Shown piece by piece: positions 35,063 to 46,192 of a stretch of DNA of 64,000 nt; positions within the stretch are counted from its first letter, which is position 1; each line of letters begins with the position of its first letter. The stretch lies in contig CM055092.1 in the NCBI GenBank assembly GCA_029204225.1, positions 79,442,838 to 79,506,837 of the forward strand, written 5' to 3'. The position numbers and the translations under genes are program-made. The notes beneath the pieces were generated by a model that was given only the letters and a program-made list of their open reading frames with translations, was not told the origin of the DNA and made no database searches. This DNA comes from Diphasiastrum complanatum (taxonomy: Eukaryota; Streptophyta; Lycopodiopsida; Lycopodiales; Lycopodiaceae).

Positions 35063-35534
35063 TCGGATTTACATCTATGATCAATGCTTTTGATTGTTCT
35101 TTATTCAAGCCCTTTAAATGTGTTTTACAGGTCATGAAGAACCATCAAGAGAAAAGTACTAGTTTTAGCCATTTTATTGTCCAAAAATAGTCAAAATTGA
35201 TTTGATTTGATAACTCTTTCATAGATTCTCATCTCATTTAATCTTTGTGATGGAATGTAAGAAATATGGCTAGAAAGACATTGAGAGGTCTAGAAGTCAA
35301 ATTTGAGGTAATCAAGACAAGTGAAACCTTTGTGAGTTTCTAGGTCCAAATCAAAACCAATTTTCTTCAGCATTGTTTTGTAGAATCCTTCCTAAAAGTT
35401 CTTGTGAATCAAGATCAAGGGGATCTTGCCACTTGTGTCATTGTGAACATCAAGTGAGTTGCTAGTGAGGAAAATTATGGAAAAGAGCTTAGGGAGGGGC
35501 AACAAATACATCATTAGTACAAGTCATTAGAGAG

Positions 35535-36000
35535 ATGAGAACCATTGGTGGATTCCTTCTTGAATCTAGTGGGAGATTAAATTCTACAAACTACTCAATA
35601 TGGAAAGTGAGGATGGAGTCATTCTTAGTGCTCCAAGACCTCTTTGATATTGTCCTAGAAGAAGAGGATGAGAGCTTCTTGGAGGACAAGAATTGGTTAG
35701 ATACAAGAAGAAGGCAAGACTAGCACTTCATAGCATCAAAATGAATGTTAGTGATGACCTCTTAAAGGAGGTAGCCTCGTGCACATCAGCCAAGGAAGCT
35801 TGGGATTCTTTTAAAGCTATATATGACTCCAACAAAACTTCAAGAGTACTTATACTAAGAAACCAAATCTTACAAAGTATGAGAGAAGTGATGAAAGTGC
35901 ACAGACTATCATATATTATAGACCCCAATTTGAAAATTTTCGTTCGATTTTCTCTCACCACTATATTTTTGCCAGAGCAAGAGTATACAATATCCACAAC
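35535..36000 (+). pseudogene. Ty1/copia gag remnant
   Basis: Two frames (35535-35723 and 35693-35890) read LNSTNYSIWKVRMESFLVLQ, then KKARLALHSIKMNVSDDLLK and AKEAWDSFKAIYDSNKTSRV, the copia-type gag pattern. A frameshift near 35700 joins them and similarity is lost after about 35900. It follows the LTR-like arm at 34548-35062 in the expected order and strand. Confidence 0.82.
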
Positions 36001-36067
36001 CCAAATGGGATAATGTAGACTAATCAAGGATAAGCTATACCCCAGATTAGGATTTCAATTTGGGATA

Positions 36068-37292
36068 TTGTGTCTACATGCTGGAGTTCTGTCTACACAA
36101 GAAGCTCACGCTATCAGAATAGCACCAGTGCAGCAGAAAGACACATCTATTGAGGAAGTTGATTTCCATATGCAAACTACAAAGGCGATTTCTATCGAAG
36201 TAGCATCATCATCGTCACCCATGACGAAGTTCATGAAACATAGAGTGAACCTCTTGCAAGTCAACAAGAAGAAAAGCAGCAGCAGGAAGTTCACGAGAAA
36301 CAAGAGCAAGAAATGTCTGATATTTAACAAGAGAGAGAAATTTTTGATACCTATGTAGAGCAGGATGAAGTCAAATCTGCTGTCTTAGATGAAGACACAT
36401 ACATCAAAGTCTTCGGCCTCTATTGACAAATACCTAGCAGCTTGGAAGAATATTCAACAAAACATAATCAATTTCTTTCAGCTTCAGTACCTCCAACCTC
36501 TAATGAAGGAGTATGAGAAATTGAAGGAACAATTGGAAGAAGCCAAGTTCAATTTGAGCTCGAGCAATTCCAGCCTATTGAAGAAGAACCAGTGCCAAAA
36601 GAAGACAAATCCTTCCAGACTACACCCTTCTTCATGGCAAAAGAAGATAAGGCTATCCAAACGACAGTCTTCTTTATGGCAAAGGAAGACAAGTCTACCC
36701 AAACTATTGTTGAAGTTACTGAAGTACTAGCTCAAGTTGTTGCAGTTACTCCAATAACAAAGCAAGTACCATTGAGTGTCGATAAACTAAGCGACAGTGC
36801 TACAAAAAAAAACATAAAGGCAAATTACCCACTGCTGAAGTCGGTATTTCAGGAATTTCAACAAGACTTAGCCACCTTCCTACCCCCTTTGTACAGTCCT
36901 GAACTCAAATGGCAATTAGATACCTCTTTTTCCCTGGACTTTTTGGTTATACCAAAGAACATTGGGAAAGTTCTTGGACTTTTTTCAATTTCTTTCATTT
37001 TTGGACTAGATTGTCAATTTACCATAAAGGTATATTAGCCCTAGCAACTGTACAAAATCAATTCAATATTCGAGCCAAGTATGTACATACAATTACTGGA
37101 TGTCTAACCATGTACATTCTAGAATATCTCAGAAAAATTGAAAACAACATTCTATTGGCTCTGAATGAGCATTTGAATACATTAGATGTTATAAATCTCT
37201 TTGATATCCATGGAATTAATCCAAGTGTTGCTAGAGCTAAGGTAGTTTTTCTCAGAAAACCAGCTCCCAGGAAGCGAGCCAGGAGGATTTGA
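36068..37292 (+). pseudogene. Unrecognised Q/E-rich ORF cluster with peptide repeats
   Basis: I do not recognise this. Reading across frames, the coherent translation is acidic and glutamine-rich: SQQEEKQQQEVHEKQEQEMS, IFDTYVEQDEVKSAVLDEDT and FELEQFQPIEEEPVPKEDKS. A peptide of about 15 residues of the form (M)AKEDKxxQTTxFF is repeated three times (36590-36710). The final part, frame 36909-37292, has LEYLRKIENNILLALNEHLN and ends in a basic tail, APRKRARRI. Frames change at least twice and stops occur, so it is not intact. It lies between a copia gag remnant and a polypurine-like tract, so it may be element-encoded. Confidence 0.45.
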
Positions 37293-37426
37293 ATCATTGT
37301 TTGCGAGCTGCTTCACAACTGAGGAAGGGGATATGTGGAGGCATACATTTCCACATGATCCAATAATTTGTTATGGGTGTGGTCTAGGCGGGCGTTAGCT
37401 AAAAAGGGCTATGCCTTGAGGGGGAG

Positions 37427-37562
37427 TGTTAGAAAGTGTCAAGGCTATAGCCCTTGCACAACACTCTAGGAAGCTTAGTGGTAGAGCACCCCACCAGAAT
37501 GGGGGAGGTCCTAGGTTCAATCTCTAGCCGACCACACACACCAAGTGTAGAAATATTTCACA
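37427..37562 (+). mobile_element. 136-bp LTR-like or SINE-like unit with tRNA-type promoter boxes
   Basis: TTGAGGGGGAG, a polypurine-like tract, precedes TGTTAGAAAGTG, and the unit ends TTTCACA before TGGTATCCGAG, which resembles the tRNA-Met primer site. Inside are an A box (TAGTGGTAGAGC, 37476-37487) and a B box (GGTTCAATCTC, 37514-37524). An anticodon-like stem (CCCCA with TGGGG) and a T-like stem-loop (CTAGG TTCAATC TCTAG) are also present. It could be a very short LTR with a Pol III-like core or a tRNA-derived SINE; I cannot decide. Confidence 0.55.
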
Positions 37563-37570
37563 TGGTATCC

Positions 37571-38064
37571 GAGTCCACACATGTGAACCACAGTCTGCTA
37601 TACGGCCTGTAGACTGAGAATGAAGGCTTAAACACTTTGGTTGCATTTGGTCACAAAATCACATTACAATAGTGGAGTAGCTCGAGCTGATTGCCAATGA
37701 GCTCCAAAAATAATCTAAGTATTCACTATGGAGAATTGGATACATAGAAAAGCCTCTTCCTCTCTAAATTAGGTGAATTTCCAGCATGTAATAATTAATT
37801 CGATTTGGATTTCTTGCCCTAATTTGCCATTCTAGCCTCATTCCATGCCAAGTAGGTCAATCTCCACCACAAATCTAGGAATTAAGTCCTATAAACTAGG
37901 AATCACTACCAAATTCACTTGACCTACTCTTTAGACTTGATTTAACCTACAATAGGGTAGGTTTCCCACGTGGCTCCATGGCCTCACATGTGTGGGACCC
38001 ACTTACGTACATTTTACATGATTTTGATCAAGCTAGATTTGCCAATTTTTGGAAGTTTCTCACA
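37571..38064 (-). repeat. LTR-like arm, right copy of the large inverted pair
   Basis: The reverse complement starts TGTGAGAAACTTCCAAAAAT and ends near GTGTGGACTCGGAT, matching 34548-35062. The two arms enclose about 2.5 kb. Confidence 0.82.
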
Positions 38065-38460
38065 CTTAGCTTGATCTATTTACAACTCTCTTTGCTAGAT
38101 GAATGAATGCTTTAGAAGTGTCTAAAAAATCCAACTACAAACAAGGAACTTTCGAGACTCCAATAGAGAATGATGTCCATGAAGGATCTTTCACCACCTC
38201 TTAAAAGATCCCTTACAAGATGTTCCATAAATGTGTCTATATAAATGTAGCACACTTCAAAAAAAATATACATCATGTCAAGCCATGGATTCCAAGGCAT
38301 TTTGTGCACTTGAAGATGCATTAGTTTAGCTATTAAATGCATACATAATGTTATCAAAGACAACTTGCCTTGCTTGATCCATATGATTGAGCCTTGATGG
38401 CTCCATCTTGATACTCAAGGTTCTTTTTGGAGTCCTCGGGTCTTGAGCTTGCTCCTCCAC

Positions 38461-40050
38461 TCAACTTGACTCCAAACCATCTATGATTTGAATAAGGTGT
38501 TGATCCAAAGGTGCTTCTTCAAGTTTACAAATCTTCCACTCTTGAAAGATTACATTTCCATTATTGACAACTTCTTTGGTGGAAAACATGTAGATTCTAC
38601 AAGCTCTACTTGAAGAGCAAAACACTACCATTATTCCTATCATTGAAGTAGGATAATCTTTGGTCCTTACATTGGAATGATCATGCACAAAGCATGTGGA
38701 CACAAATATTTTCAAAACAAATGATGTTTCATCTTTTATGACACTATTCAAACTATTACAAAAATAGTTATCCAATGAAATTGCTTTGCCAACAACAATT
38801 GTAGATTTGAAAGCATCCAATTCCACTATCTTGTCATACAAAGTACTAAACACCATGAATCTTAAAGATAAGAAACAAGTCACTTTATGTTTATTAACAC
38901 TATCTATGAGCAAATCAAAGATAGTTGCATTTCCAATGCTTTTCGCCCTTGCAAGATGTACACTTGAATGGACAAATTGCATGCAATTTGATAACTCAAT
39001 CTTTGTCATTGAGGACCTCCTTGGAACTCTCATGTTTTGAGGATGATCCTCAAGATCTTCCTCTCTTTGATGTTCCTCCTCAATGCTAGCAAGATCATAC
39101 TTTTTCAAGATCTCCACTTGAGTGATGTCCTCCTTTGCCAAGTTCACATTCTCAAAAGCAATAGTAGCTTCCAATTTAAACAATCTTCCATGTTTAAATC
39201 CTTTTGCAATGAAAACATCATTATTCAAAATGGAACAAACTCCATGCTTAAAGTGGACATCAAAACCACTTTCCACAATTTGACCAACATTTAGCATATT
39301 CTTGGTGATTGATGGTACATAAAGAACATTTTCTAGATCCATACTTTCTGAGAATCCTAGACACAAAGAGATGGTACCAACACCATCTATCCTAAATACT
39401 TCATCACTTGCAGTAAAGAAATTTTTTTTAGCATCATTGAAAGAAAGTAAAGTTGAGAAAAATTCCTTTTCACAAATCATGTGGGAGCTAGCCCCACTGT
39501 CAATCCACCAAGTGTCTCTTGAATTGCCATTGCTTGTTGGTGAGAATGTAGATGCCATCAAGAATAGATCTCTTTCATCCTCCTCCTCCTCATGTGCAAG
39601 ATTTCCTTGTTTGTCCTCCTCCTCTTGTGCTCTTTGCCTCTTGTTTTCCACAAAATAAGCATTTTTGCTTTGACTTGTCCTTTGCCTTTGAACTCGATGC
39701 TTGATCCTCCTCCTTGGACTCCTTTGCTTGATCCTTCTTAGATCCCTTGGAATTCTTCTTGCCTTTGAATGAGAAATTTGCCTTCTGATATCCATCTTGC
39801 AATGATAAGGAGCTCATCCTAGATTTTGCATGGAGCATCCTATACTCTTCAGCCACTAGCACACTATGGAGCTTATCAATTGATGGCAAAGTGTCTTGGA
39901 TAGAAAAACTATGAGCCAAATTGGAAAATTAATCTCCTAAGCCATTGAGGATCACTTATAGAAGCTCACCATCTAAAATCTTCTCTCCAATAGAAACTAA
40001 TTCTTTGTTGAGAGACTTGATCCTAAGCACATAGTTTTCAAAAAAAGCCC
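38461..40050 (-). pseudogene. Ty1/copia gag-protease-integrase fragment with internal deletion
   Basis: The frame 39919-39590 is gag: LHSVLVAEEYRMLHAKSRMS, a Lys-rich stretch and the start of a zinc knuckle (CLFCGK) that is broken by a frameshift. The frame 39795-38461 is open for 444 residues. It shows the protease site WWIDSGASSHMICEKEFF (about 39480-39530), NVLYVPSITKNMLNVGQIVE and FKHGRLFKLEATIA. The integrase C-terminal part appears only near the end (KIFVSTCFVHDHSNVRTKDY, RIYMFSTKEVVNNGNVIFQE). The integrase core is missing, yet the frame stays open. Its first 70 or so residues are an out-of-frame reading of gag. Confidence 0.8.
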
Positions 40051-40417
40051 CTTCGTGAGTCACTCCACTTCTGGTTATGTATTCAGCTTTGGTAATCGAT
40101 ACAGTACTGTCTACAGGCAAACCTAAAGCTTGACAGTAAAAGGTTTATGTAATGATTATTGGTACATTACGGAATATGATGGTGCATTGAATTGTAAGTG
40201 ACCGTCGTGCATTGTTGAAAAAACTCATCTAAAAATTGAAGAAACAAAATGTTTCTGGTGCCAAAGCTTTGCTGGCTTTCAATCCTAAATTTTTGACAAA
40301 AGACGAAAGGACACGATACGACACGACACGAAATCAGTCGTGCTCCTCAAAGGATCAAGAAGATCAGCCAAGTACCATGGGGTACAAGTATTTGATCAAA
40401 TATTATGACATCAGTGG

Positions 40418-40605
40418 AAGTACTCTAGATTTTTGGAGCTCATTGGCAATCTCAAGCTAGTTCACTATGTACATTGAGTTTTTGTGCTCCAAATGAAACC
40501 AAATCAATTTCTACTAGTTTCTCATGTTGAAGTCCATACTACAGCCTCTAGTACACACGTGTGGGCTCGGATTTCAATGTTTATCAATGCTTTTAATTGT
40601 TAATG
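40418..40605 (+). repeat. Partial copy of the LTR-like arm
   Basis: TTTTTGGAGCTCATTGGCAA, then CACGTGTGGGCTCGGATTTC and TATCAATGCTTTT match 34922-35105 on the same strand. Confidence 0.75.
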
Positions 40606-41394
40606 CTTGTTATTTGTCAAATTGCCAATCTAGATCAAGTTTTTTGTGTCTAGTTTTTTGATAGATTGTTAAGCAAGCATCCAATCACTCTTGTGGATCT
40701 TTTGTAGATCCATATATGGTCCTAAGTACAGTACTTTCACAGAATATTTATCTGATATTGTTCGTGTATTTGATTCACTTGTTTATTCAATTTGACACAT
40801 TGGTTTGATTTCGTTGAATGCTACATTAATCTGTTAATGTAGATCAACAGTGTCTGTCTACTCTCTGGAGGATTGTACGAATGATATAGCCGACAGTGAC
40901 CAACAATTATATCTAAAATCTTGACGAACTGATTTTGTTCATGAATGCTTTCGCTTTGCTTCGCTTCGTGGTTCGCTTCGTTTCACTTCGAGATCACTTG
41001 GCTATAAGTGTAAATCAATTTCAGAGCTCACTTAAGTTTCTCTTCGTTTCATTTCATTTCGTCCTGTATTGTTTCATTTTCTCTTGTCTCGTTACAGAGA
41101 TTGATTGATCTTTTTGCGAATGCTTTCGCTTTGTTTCGTTTCGTTGTGCAATCTCTATGCTTCCAGCATGAATCAATGTCAGAGCTCGTTTAAGCTTCGC
41201 TTCGTTTCGTTTCGTTTCGCTTTCATCTCATTTTGTTTTGTTGTGTAATAGAGCCTGATTGATCCAACATGAATTATTCTCGAAAATAATTCGAGTTTCA
41301 AAAAAGTTTTGCGAATCATTCGAGAGACCTTTTATCAATTTGTCACCAGAGTTTTAACTAGAATTTGCATTTTCTGAGTGCATTTTTGCATCAG
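40606..41394 (+). repeat. Probable LTR or leader region with TTCGY-rich tracts
   Basis: Ends directly before a perfect primer-binding site, so at least its right part should be a copia 5' LTR. Tracts of TTCGC/TTCGT/TTTCG pentamers occur at about 40945-41000, 41035-41070, 41115-41150 and 41195-41235. The left boundary and the matching 3' LTR were not found. Confidence 0.5.
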
Positions 41395-43185
41395 TGGTAT
41401 CAGAGTTACCTTGTCAAAGTCTGACATAGCCAAAAAGCTATGAAATACAAGGGGCTAAGCATTCAAGCAAACAGCCATTAACAAGTGAGAAAGACAAATT
41501 TAGGAGCAATGGCTTCAATCAGCAGCTTACAATCCAAGATCTGTACAGTTCTGGATTCATCAGAATCTAACTTCCTAGCATGGAAGGTAAATACCTCGTT
41601 GATACTAAAGGGTGAAGGATTATTCCCCTAGGTTGATGGCACCAAGGAGATGCCTACAACAACAGGATAGGAGCTACGTGAACGAAGGGAGAAGAATGAC
41701 AAGGCAGTAGCCTTGTTATCATCATCCATCGAGGATAGCCTCACACTTGACCTGACACTCTCCAAAGCAAAGGAGATGTGGGATACACTACTCACAAGAT
41801 CTCAGATGAAATTATGTAGTCAGATAATGATGCTTGAAGATCAACTAACAAACTACAGTGGGATGGCAAAGACCTCACTTCCTTTATTAGGAAGATGAAG
41901 GATCTATTCCTTTCACTACACAATTCTGGAGCAGAAAATACAGTGTCAACAGAGAAGCAGCTCACTTATCTATTGAGAGCCTTGCCAAGATCCTTTCAGA
42001 TAACTAGAAGACTGCTTGCAAAGGATCCTACAATGACACTTGAAAAGGCAATTGTCTAGATCCGAGAAGAAGTCGAGGCTCGAGAGCACCTTGATCACAA
42101 AGATGTTTCTGGCCAAGCTCTCTACAACAACAAAGAAAATAAACAATTCAAGCCTAAGAGGGAGTCAGATCGAAAATAGGATCGTGATTAACAAGCAGAA
42201 GGAACCAACAAAGGCAAATGGAAGAGCAAAGGAAGGTCAAAACAGCAGAGTAGAGAAAAGAAGACCTACGTGAGATGCAAATGCGAAGGACATTCTGTTG
42301 ATTCTTGTTGGCTCAATCCAAAATTTGAATGTGTCCACTGCTACAAGAAGGTCATGTAGCCATGGACCGCCCCTTGAACCTAAGAAACAAATCAGCACAA
42401 TGCAGACAGGAGAACAATAATAGTTCATCCTATGTCGAAGAGGCAAAGAGCTCAAAAATGGGCGAACAAAAATCGAATCAAGGTAATTCAACCGCCTATA
42501 TCTGTGTAGACATGTGTGCAGTGTCAATACTTATACACAGGAGATAATCCTTGACTTAGGAGCTACCTCACATTCATTACATCAAGACAAATCATGTCTG
42601 ATTTCCGAAGTGCAAATCCATCAAGATTTAATGTCTTGGAAATGGATCCAAACAGCAAGTGAATGGTATTGGTTCACTGTGGCTCAACACAAATGGCAGA
42701 GATAGACGACTCGAAGATGTTTTGTTTGTGCCTACACTACAATAGGACTTGCTATCAGTGGCAAGAATAGCTGATGCAGGGATGTAAACCCTAAACCCTA
42801 AACCTTTATTGACGATTACAGTAAATTTGTCAGAGTGTATTTTATTCACAACAAATCAGAAGCATTTGACAAATTTACAGAGTATGTGAATTGCACAGAG
42901 AGATGCACTGGTAATAAAGTGAAGCAGATCAGGATAGATTGAGGTGGAGAATACACCTCGAATCGTTTCACTGACTTCTACAATGATCGTGGCATCATGC
43001 ACAGAAGGACTGCATCTTACACACCGCAACACAACAGTGTTGCAGAAAGAAAGAAGACTTGTAGCGAAGGGATTCTCTCAGAGATATGGTATTGACTATT
43101 CTGAGACCTTAAGTCCTGTCATGAAACATTCATCCTTAAATTTACTATTTGCATATGCAACTACTTATGATCTCAGGCATAGCAT
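41395..43185 (+). mobile_element. Ty1/copia element with internal deletion
   Basis: A primer site, TGGTATCAGAGT (41395-41406), is followed by gag from ATG 41509 (MASISSLQSKICTVLDSSES, then FLAWKVNTSLILKGEGLFP and a stop). Later gag reads LLSSSIEDSLTLDLTLSKAK. A degenerate zinc knuckle lies at about 42265-42345. The protease-like site is IILDLGATSHSLHQDKSCLI (about 42543-42602). Integrase shows FIDDYSKFVRVYFI and YTPQHNSVAERK. At about 43046-43056 the sequence jumps directly to RT (RRLVAKGFSQRYGIDYSETL), so most of the integrase C-terminus is missing. RT similarity stops at about 43180. Confidence 0.82.
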
Positions 43186-43960
43186 AGTGGGTCTCATCAA
43201 GCATGGTCCCGCCTGTGACACGTGACCACCTAGGATGGTGACATGTGTGGCACCAAAACATGTCGATAACACCAGACCTGTGCCATGCCCTTTGCGAGGC
43301 CATCACTGAAGGACATACCATTATGGTACATAGCATTCTCTCCCCCATAAAAACTTCCTTCTATGGGAGGAAACCAAGGAATCTAAGTCTCAGATCGTCT
43401 TCCTTCTCTCAGGTGTCCTCATCATCTAACTTATCTTTCCAACGAATCAGATGTTCAGAAATCAAATGATTTCTCAACTAATGACGTTGGGCATCCATGA
43501 TCATGTCCGGTTCATGGGGTACAAAAGCAATCAAATCCTCCAATAACACTAGATCATCTGTTGGAATCAGGTTATCATTTCTACCAAGTTGTTTCTTTAA
43601 ATGACTAACATGGAATACATGATGCACTTCGTTCCAACAGGGAGTTCTAGTCGATATGCAGTCCTACCAATCTTGTTAACAACCTTGAAAGGATCACTAT
43701 AACATGGAGATAACTTCGGGTATTTCCCCGTTTGAAGTATCTTAGAATCCTTTGGGATTCTTAGATACACCCAATCACCGACCTCAAAGTCTCGAGGAGA
43801 TCGGCTTTAGTTAGCATAGAATTGGGCTCGGATCTTGAGCAGCCGATCTAATGCTTTCCCTAGCCACCTGCAACATTTCCTACATATCATGCAAGAAATC
43901 CGCTGCAGCTTGTATCTTGAGACCTTTGAGTCCAACGAAGATAGGAGAATGAGGCTGAAT
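43186..43960 (-). pseudogene. Chromodomain gypsy remnant (integrase C-terminus and chromodomain)
   Basis: The minus strand reads LRNHLISEHLIRWKDKLDDE, a chromodomain core, at about 43410-43480. Upstream, the GD/DFEVGDWVYLRIPKDSK-like integrase tail lies at about 43735-43790 and matches the same part of Gypsy-2 (53225-53275) at nucleotide level (CTTAGAATCCTTTGGGATTC against CTTAGAATCTTTTGGAATCC). It is full of stops. The first 190 bp (43186-43375) are of unknown origin. Confidence 0.72.
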
Positions 43961-44280
43961 GTCTAACAAGATAGGAAAAATGATTGAATAAAAGAAAGGT
44001 TAAAAGTTTGCGATTCAAAATTTACATTGAAGAAGTTTCAGTAAGTTGAACTTCATCTTTTATTCATCTCCTAGTAGTTTCATTGTCTTATTAGCAAATA
44101 GTATCAAATATAATCAAAGATATATTGTGTTTTGTTTTGTTTTGTTTTTACTTGAGCTAGGCAATTCTAGTTATTATGTTTTTTGTGACAGATATATTAA
44201 TTCATCAGTAAGTTTTCACCAATAACACCTAATTTTTATCCAATTATAATTTTGCAATTGTCTTTTCTTTTGCAGGACAG
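43961..44280. other. Intergenic, AT-rich
   Basis: No recognisable feature. Confidence 0.4.
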
Positions 44281-44289
44281 ACAAAAAAT

Positions 44290-45930
44290 GTCTTCCATAT
44301 TGGATGAAGAAATAATGGTCGAATTTTCAAAGATGCATCCTAAAGACTACTTCATTGATGGTTTGTGATGATTTAAAATTGCGAATACTGAGAAACATAG
44401 ATTCTAAGATTTTGAAGTGAATAGTGGTCATGAATATTGTGAATACTGAACGTGAACATTGTGAATACTGATGAAATTGCAAATATTGAAGAATGAATAT
44501 TATAAAATATTGATTGTGAATATTGAGAAAATTGTGAATAGTGATCGTGAATATTGTGAATAGTGATCGTGAACATTGTGAATACTAATGTGAAATTGCA
44601 AATATTGGGAATTGAATATTATGAGATACCGATTATGAATATTGAGAATTCTAGTCGCAAATATTGTGAATTTTGAATTTTATGAATACAGATCGTGAAT
44701 ATTGATCTTGAATATTCTCAAATACTAGAATACCTTACAACCTAACCATAATTATTATGGGCTTTTCTAAATACAAATTATGAATGTTAAAATGTGATTA
44801 TTCAAAATAAAGATTGTGCTTGCTAATCTTGATTACTTGTGCTAAAATTGTTTTGTAGATTTGAATGAAGACAATGATCTGAAAAGTGACGACAAGAAAA
44901 TTTTGAGTAGCACAAACAATAAGAACTTAAAAAGGTGTTCTTCCTCAACAAGTACAAAGCCAAAGAATAATTTTTTCAAAAGGTTCAATGAACGTAATAA
45001 ACTGACTTTGGTACAATCTAAAGTCCCCGACCAAATGATCGATAATAGTCCAATGCATTCATTCCAAGATCAAGCAATTCAAGTTTATGACGTGCATCCG
45101 AACACTAGAGTTGGTTTATTTGTGGGTCAAACTTGGACGATGTATGGGAATTGGAACAATACAACCACGTACAAAAAATATTTGAAATTTGATTTGACTG
45201 ACAAAAGCGGCGACGACACAATCACACTCTATTGACGAAAATTATCTTCACATGTTCAAAGGGCGAAGGAAGAAGCTCAAATTATGGTCTCATTTTGCAA
45301 CCATCTACAATGATTGCAAAACTACCACAATTCAACACTTGGTTGGAATTTTTTCCCAAGATCAGTCCTCTAAAATTTTATGAAAATTGCAAAAGAATCA
45401 TACAACAAAATGTTGGAAGAAATGAACTCGCATTGCTAGCAACAGTAGTCGTTACAATGATTGAAGTTGGACCACATTATTCAAATCGGGACATATTAAT
45501 CATTGCAAATGGATTTGATGAGAAAGATAAATTTGGTGTAAGCATTTCTTAATTTTTACTAGAGTGCTATTTGATATTTTTCGCATATACTTCATAACAA
45601 ACAATTGGTATTTTTAATTTTTTTGCATAGAACCTTTTGGTCATCTCATAGAGCTGATCACAAAAAGATTGTTGATGCATTTCGTGAGAAAGGAAAAAAA
45701 CAATCGCAACAAAAGTTGGCAATTTACGAGCAAAAGTTGTCAAATTGGATGGGTTTACAATTGAAGTCATTCTAAATGATACATGGATTCAATTTTGGTT
45801 CTAGGAACACCATTTATACGGTACTTAGATAGAGATAGAAAAGGATTAGGTTTAGAACTTATGCAAGTGAATGTGAAAGGAAAATTTTGCACGAATGCTA
45901 GCAGTAAAATCATTGGTTTTGATACATTGA
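44290..45930 (+). pseudogene. Unrecognised, possibly spliced ORF group
   Basis: A short exon-like segment (44289-44360: MSSILDEEIMVEFSKMHPKD, then YFID) ends at a GT. It could join across the AT-rich repeat to 44860, after TTTTGTAG, keeping frame into LNEDNDLKSDDKK. The frame 44861-45235 continues with NTRVGLFVGQTWTMYGNWNN and TTYKKYLKFDLTDKSGDDTI before a stop. A shifted frame, 45232-45537, reads LEFFPKISPLKFYENCKRII and GPHYSNRDILIIANGFDEKD, with GTAAGC after it. Further pieces at 45705-45930 include VGNLRAKVVKLDGFTIEVIL and LGTPFIRYLDRDRKGLGLEL. I know no family for these, and frameshifts suggest decay. Confidence 0.35.
44361..44860 (+). repeat. Degenerate AT-rich minisatellite (GTGAATAYTG units)
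   Basis: GTGAATATTGTGAATACTGA-like units recur, with variants TGATCGTGAATATTG, GTGAATAGTGATCG and GCAAATATTG, at irregular spacing over about 320 bp (about 44390-44710). It lies exactly between two exon-like segments. Confidence 0.8.
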
Positions 45931-46192
45931 AGTTAATAGCGAAATAAAAGAGACAATATCAATTAGTCCTAGTAGATCAAAGCAAATACCAAATTAGACA
46001 AGGTTATCATTAAAGTCGATTCAATTTTTAAGTTTTTGTTACTTCTTCTTAGCTTGAGAAGCATAGTATTTTATCTTTTACAAGCACAATGGCCAACAAT
46101 ATTAGCACAAAAGGCTATGGACCAAGAGGGTTTTGACATTCTACGAGTAAATTTTTTGCGAGTTTCTTTCTTGCCATGAGTCAATAAAAAGA
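45931..46192. other. Intergenic, no gene seen
   Basis: AT-rich with no recognisable domain. Confidence 0.4.

Noticed and set aside
42781-42806. Telomere-like AAACCCT units
   Set aside because: Only two to three units; the GGGTTAGGGTT in the Gypsy-1 LTRs is equally short. Not an interstitial telomere array.
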